Of a stretch of 64,000 nt of DNA, positions 61,398 through 64,000 are shown one piece after another. This DNA is from Sipunculus nudus. Its lineage: Eukaryota; Annelida; Sipuncula; Golfingiida; Sipunculidae. Numbering within the stretch: the first letter of the stretch is position 1; every line of letters starts with the position of its first letter. The DNA is taken from contig CM049313.1 of NCBI GenBank assembly GCA_026874595.1, forward strand, positions 78,980,659 through 79,044,658, read 5' to 3'. The notes under the pieces were generated by a model. It was not told where the DNA came from. It was given only the letters and a program-made list of their open reading frames with translations, and did not search any database. The translations under genes and the position numbers were made by a program.

Positions 61398-63624
61398 TTG
61401 GTTTGACAAATCTTGACTTACATATGGCCCCGCACTGAAGCACGAATCTGTAAGATTTTTGGGTTATGAGGTCAAAGGTCGAGGTCACAGGACTCACTTG
61501 TTTATAAAGATTATGGTTGCATTTTATGCCAAGCTTTTCATCCCAAACCTTCCATCTTGCGCATTTAGCTGACTTGGTAGTATGTGGGAGAGCATAAATG
61601 ATTTTTCTGGGTCGCCATTAAAGTAAGAACCCTGTCGATTTTAGGGCCCAGCGATCAAAGACGAATGTTACAGGACCCATTTCTATAAAAAAAGAATGCG
61701 TATGCATTTCAAGCCAAACTTTATGTCACAAACCTTGTATCTTGCTGATATTGCTCTCCTGTCGATAGTGCAAGATTCTCTTTGATTTCGGGGTCATAGG
61801 GTGAAAGGTCAAAGTCACAGGGCCCTTCGGTTCACAAATTAGGTTATGGTGGAAATCTGCTTTGGACAGACAGTTTGGCTTTAAATATTGATTTTATTAA
61901 TGACCCACAACTAAAGTAAGAACCATTTTGATTTATAGTGTCCAGAGATCGAAGGTGAAGGTTATAGGAGCCTCATCTTTAAAAAGATTATGGAAGCACT
62001 GTAAATCAAACTTTTCATCCCAAACTTTCCATCTTTCACACATGGCTTACTCGCCCAAAGTGAGGAAATCTGTAGCCTTTTGGGTTACCTGGTCAGAGTT
62101 AAAGGTCACTTTTATAAAGATTGTTACAGAAATCGAAATGCTGCAAGTTCAAGGATAATAAGTTCTCCGATTTTTTGGTCACGAGGTCATTGATTTAAGG
62201 TCACAGGACTGTCATTCTGAAAAATTTCTTTAAAAAATATCCTGATAGACAAATTCAGTTGAGCGTCGAGACCCATGAGACCTTAGTTTGAGATAAATCA
62301 TTTAAATTAGTATTGAGTTTTTATTAGCATTAAGAAAGAACTTGAATATTTGCAACCAGCAGTATTGACTCTTTGTCCTGTATGTTAAAAGATCATACCT
62401 TGTAATCAATTCTGAACAGACTGAGTCGCTGGATATTCAGAAAATAATATTCTGAGAGGGTACTCTCAGAGAATTGGAAGAAAATCTAGTTATGTCGGTA
62501 GTAAGGCAGTTCAGTTGAGTATCCTGTTATTGGACATTTACCACACGAGCTGAGCAGTCATTTCTATGAATTTGTCTTGATATAGATAGTTTGAAATAAC
62601 GAGACCCGCCAAATTACTTTTTGAGCCTCAACGAATAATTTGATAGTAACTAAGAAATTCAGGAACATTTTAACTTGTATCCTCACTGATATGGAAAATT
62701 AAACTCTTTCCAGACATTGACAGCATTTGTGATATGACTTTGTGAAATCAATACCACATTGATTTTCAATTTTAAATGTCTGCTTTTCAAGAGAAAGCGT
62801 TCATGTAATTGCACTGGTAATAGAAGGAACGGAAATGCTCTCACCATTTTAATTTTGTGAAATGAGAAGCAGATGATCAATTGAGAATAGCGAATGGGGG
62901 TAAATCATGACTGCATTGTATGCCGGCCTAGATAGCTCAGTTGGGAGAGCGTTAGACTGAAGATCTAAAGGTCCCTGGTTCAATCTCGGGTCTGGGCATA
63001 CGGTCCGCCATGTACCCCGGCGGTCGGCACCTTTTATTTTGTTTTCGTTGTCGCCAAACATTACTGGCCAGGTGTCATTGATGTCAATTACAAGGATTTA
63101 TGCTTGTTAGGTCAGCTGACTGTAAGTCAACTGAGGTATAGCAATGGCGCTTTGACCGTCGTGCGTCCTGCCGTCCGTTCGCAGGGCACAAGTTGTAACT
63201 GATGGTCCCAGAAACTGCTAAGTAAAGAGGTCATTAAAAAATATCCTCGGAAACCTGAAATTAGGTCACTTCGACCTATATCCTTCCACCTATAGGGCTT
63301 GAAAGTACCCCACAAAGTAAAAAAAAAATTGATATCAAATATGGATTGTCATGAAAATTGCCTTATATATTGACTATAAATAATTTTGTCATTTCCCTTA
63401 ATGGGCTGACGCAACCTGCATTTTTCTTATTGTAACGAATATTTATTTCTATTATTTTACTATATAATGACAACAATCATGTCATTTTATCAGCTGTGAT
63501 TACATCTAGTGTCCCAAAACCTGGTGTGTTTATTGACTGCAAATAGTAATCACCCTGTCTGTGTGTCTGTTCGTCTGTCTGTCTGTTCATCCACACAATT
63601 TTGTTTCCAGATGATAATTCCAGG
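61398..63624 (+). repeat. Unit 26 (subfamily B)
   Basis: 2,227 bp. It has the 8-bp loss (GTAAAGAGGTCATT near 63223) and other markers of unit 24, and a 2-nt gain in the A run near 61687. Confidence 0.95.
62926..62998 (+). tRNA. tRNA-Phe (GAA), unit 26, T-stem/B-box variant
   Basis: C61 is replaced by T at 62986. The G53-C61 pair becomes G-U, so the fold is kept. The same base is the last of the B box (GGTTCAATCT), where C is strongly preferred for TFIIIC binding, so transcription may be weaker. Confidence 0.93.
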
Positions 63625-64000
63625 TTGGTTTGACAAATCTTGACTTACATATGGCCCCCCACTGAAGCACGAATCTGTAAGATTTTTGGGTTATGAGGTC
63701 AAAGGTCGAGGTCACAGGACTCACTTGTTTAAAAAGATTATGGTTGCATTTTATGCCAAGCTTTTCATCCCAAACCTTCCATCTTGCGCATTTAGCTGAC
63801 TTGGCAGTATGTGGGAGAGCATAAATGATTTTTCTGGGTCGCCATTAAAGTAAGAACCCTGTCGATTTTGGGGCACAGCGATCAAAGACGAAGGTTACAG
63901 GACCCATTTCTATAAAAAGAATGCGTATGCATTTCAAGCCAAACTTTATGTCACAAACCTTGTATCTTCCGGATATTGCTGACCTGTCGATACTGGAAGA
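63625..64000 (+). repeat. Unit 27, 5' part only
   Basis: The first 376 bp of another subfamily B unit, closest to unit 25. It is cut by the window edge, so the array continues. Confidence 0.93.

Larger units (their letters stand above)
1..64000 (+). repeat. tRNA-Phe tandem array (macrosatellite), open at both ends
   Basis: The same sequence recurs with a period of 2,222-2,243 bp in ordinary units, head to tail without a break. Two composites (3,318 bp) and two insertion-bearing units (3,918 bp) are the only longer periods. Landmark starts fall at 1, 2236, 4471, 6712, 8947, 11181, 13417, 15652, 18970, 22288, 24524, 26758, 28993, 31228, 33464, 35706, 37949, 40185, 42417, 44649, 48567, 50795, 53027, 56945, 59167, 61398 and 63625. 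Adjacent units differ by few substitutions and short indels. The phase of the unit is arbitrary, because no array edge lies in the window. Each full-period unit holds one tRNA-Phe gene and nothing else recognisable as a gene. Confidence 0.98.

Noticed and set aside
1-64000. rRNA or 5S rRNA repeats, protein-coding genes or viral sequence
   Set aside because: No rRNA-like segment and no frame with a recognisable protein or viral domain was seen on either strand.

Overview
The window is one continuous tandem array with no protein-coding gene that I can support. A unit of about 2.23 kb is repeated head to tail from the first base to the last: 26 full-period units plus a 376-base start of a 27th. 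Every full-period unit carries one nuclear-type tRNA-Phe gene (anticodon GAA, 73 nt, no intron, CCA not encoded), always on the + strand. That makes 26 tRNA-Phe genes in 64 kb. By eye, 22 are identical to the consensus and 4 carry single-base changes. The array runs off both ends, so its true size is unknown.

Organism: a eukaryote, and by inference a mollusc, most likely a bivalve. The reasons are: an intronless tRNA with internal A and B boxes, T-run Pol III terminators and no encoded CCA; a tRNA-derived SINE with a conserved central core; a 1.7-kb insertion built like the HINE/pearl elements of bivalves; and degenerate subrepeats rich in GGTCAAAGGTCA/GGTCACAGG, a motif common in molluscan dispersed repeats. 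No species can be named.

Layout of a unit, using unit 1 (phase set by the window start): bases 57-830 hold about six degenerate 95-180-bp subrepeats; 831-1496 is AT-rich spacer with a conserved hairpin at 1052-1071; 1497-1503 is a G tract; 1528-1600 is tRNA-Phe; 1601-1647 is a trailer with a small hairpin and three T4 runs; 1648-2235 is spacer ending in a TCTG-rich tract.

Layout of the array: units 1-15 form subfamily A (G tract mostly 7, sometimes 13 or 14). Unit 16 is a mosaic, with an A-type 5' side and a B-type 3' side. Units 17-26 form subfamily B (G tract of 5, different tRNA 5' flank). Units 8 and 9 are a 3,318-bp composite: a tRNA-less partial unit plus a unit with a SINE. The composite is itself tandemly duplicated. 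Units 20 and 23 carry the 1.7-kb HINE/pearl-like insertion because an 8,378-bp block of about three units was tandemly duplicated. Units 24-27 show a two-unit higher-order pattern of about 4.45 kb. The window reads as a record of unequal exchange and homogenisation in a tRNA macrosatellite. All open reading frames of 60-130 codons are by-products of the repeats or antisense to the tRNA or SINE.
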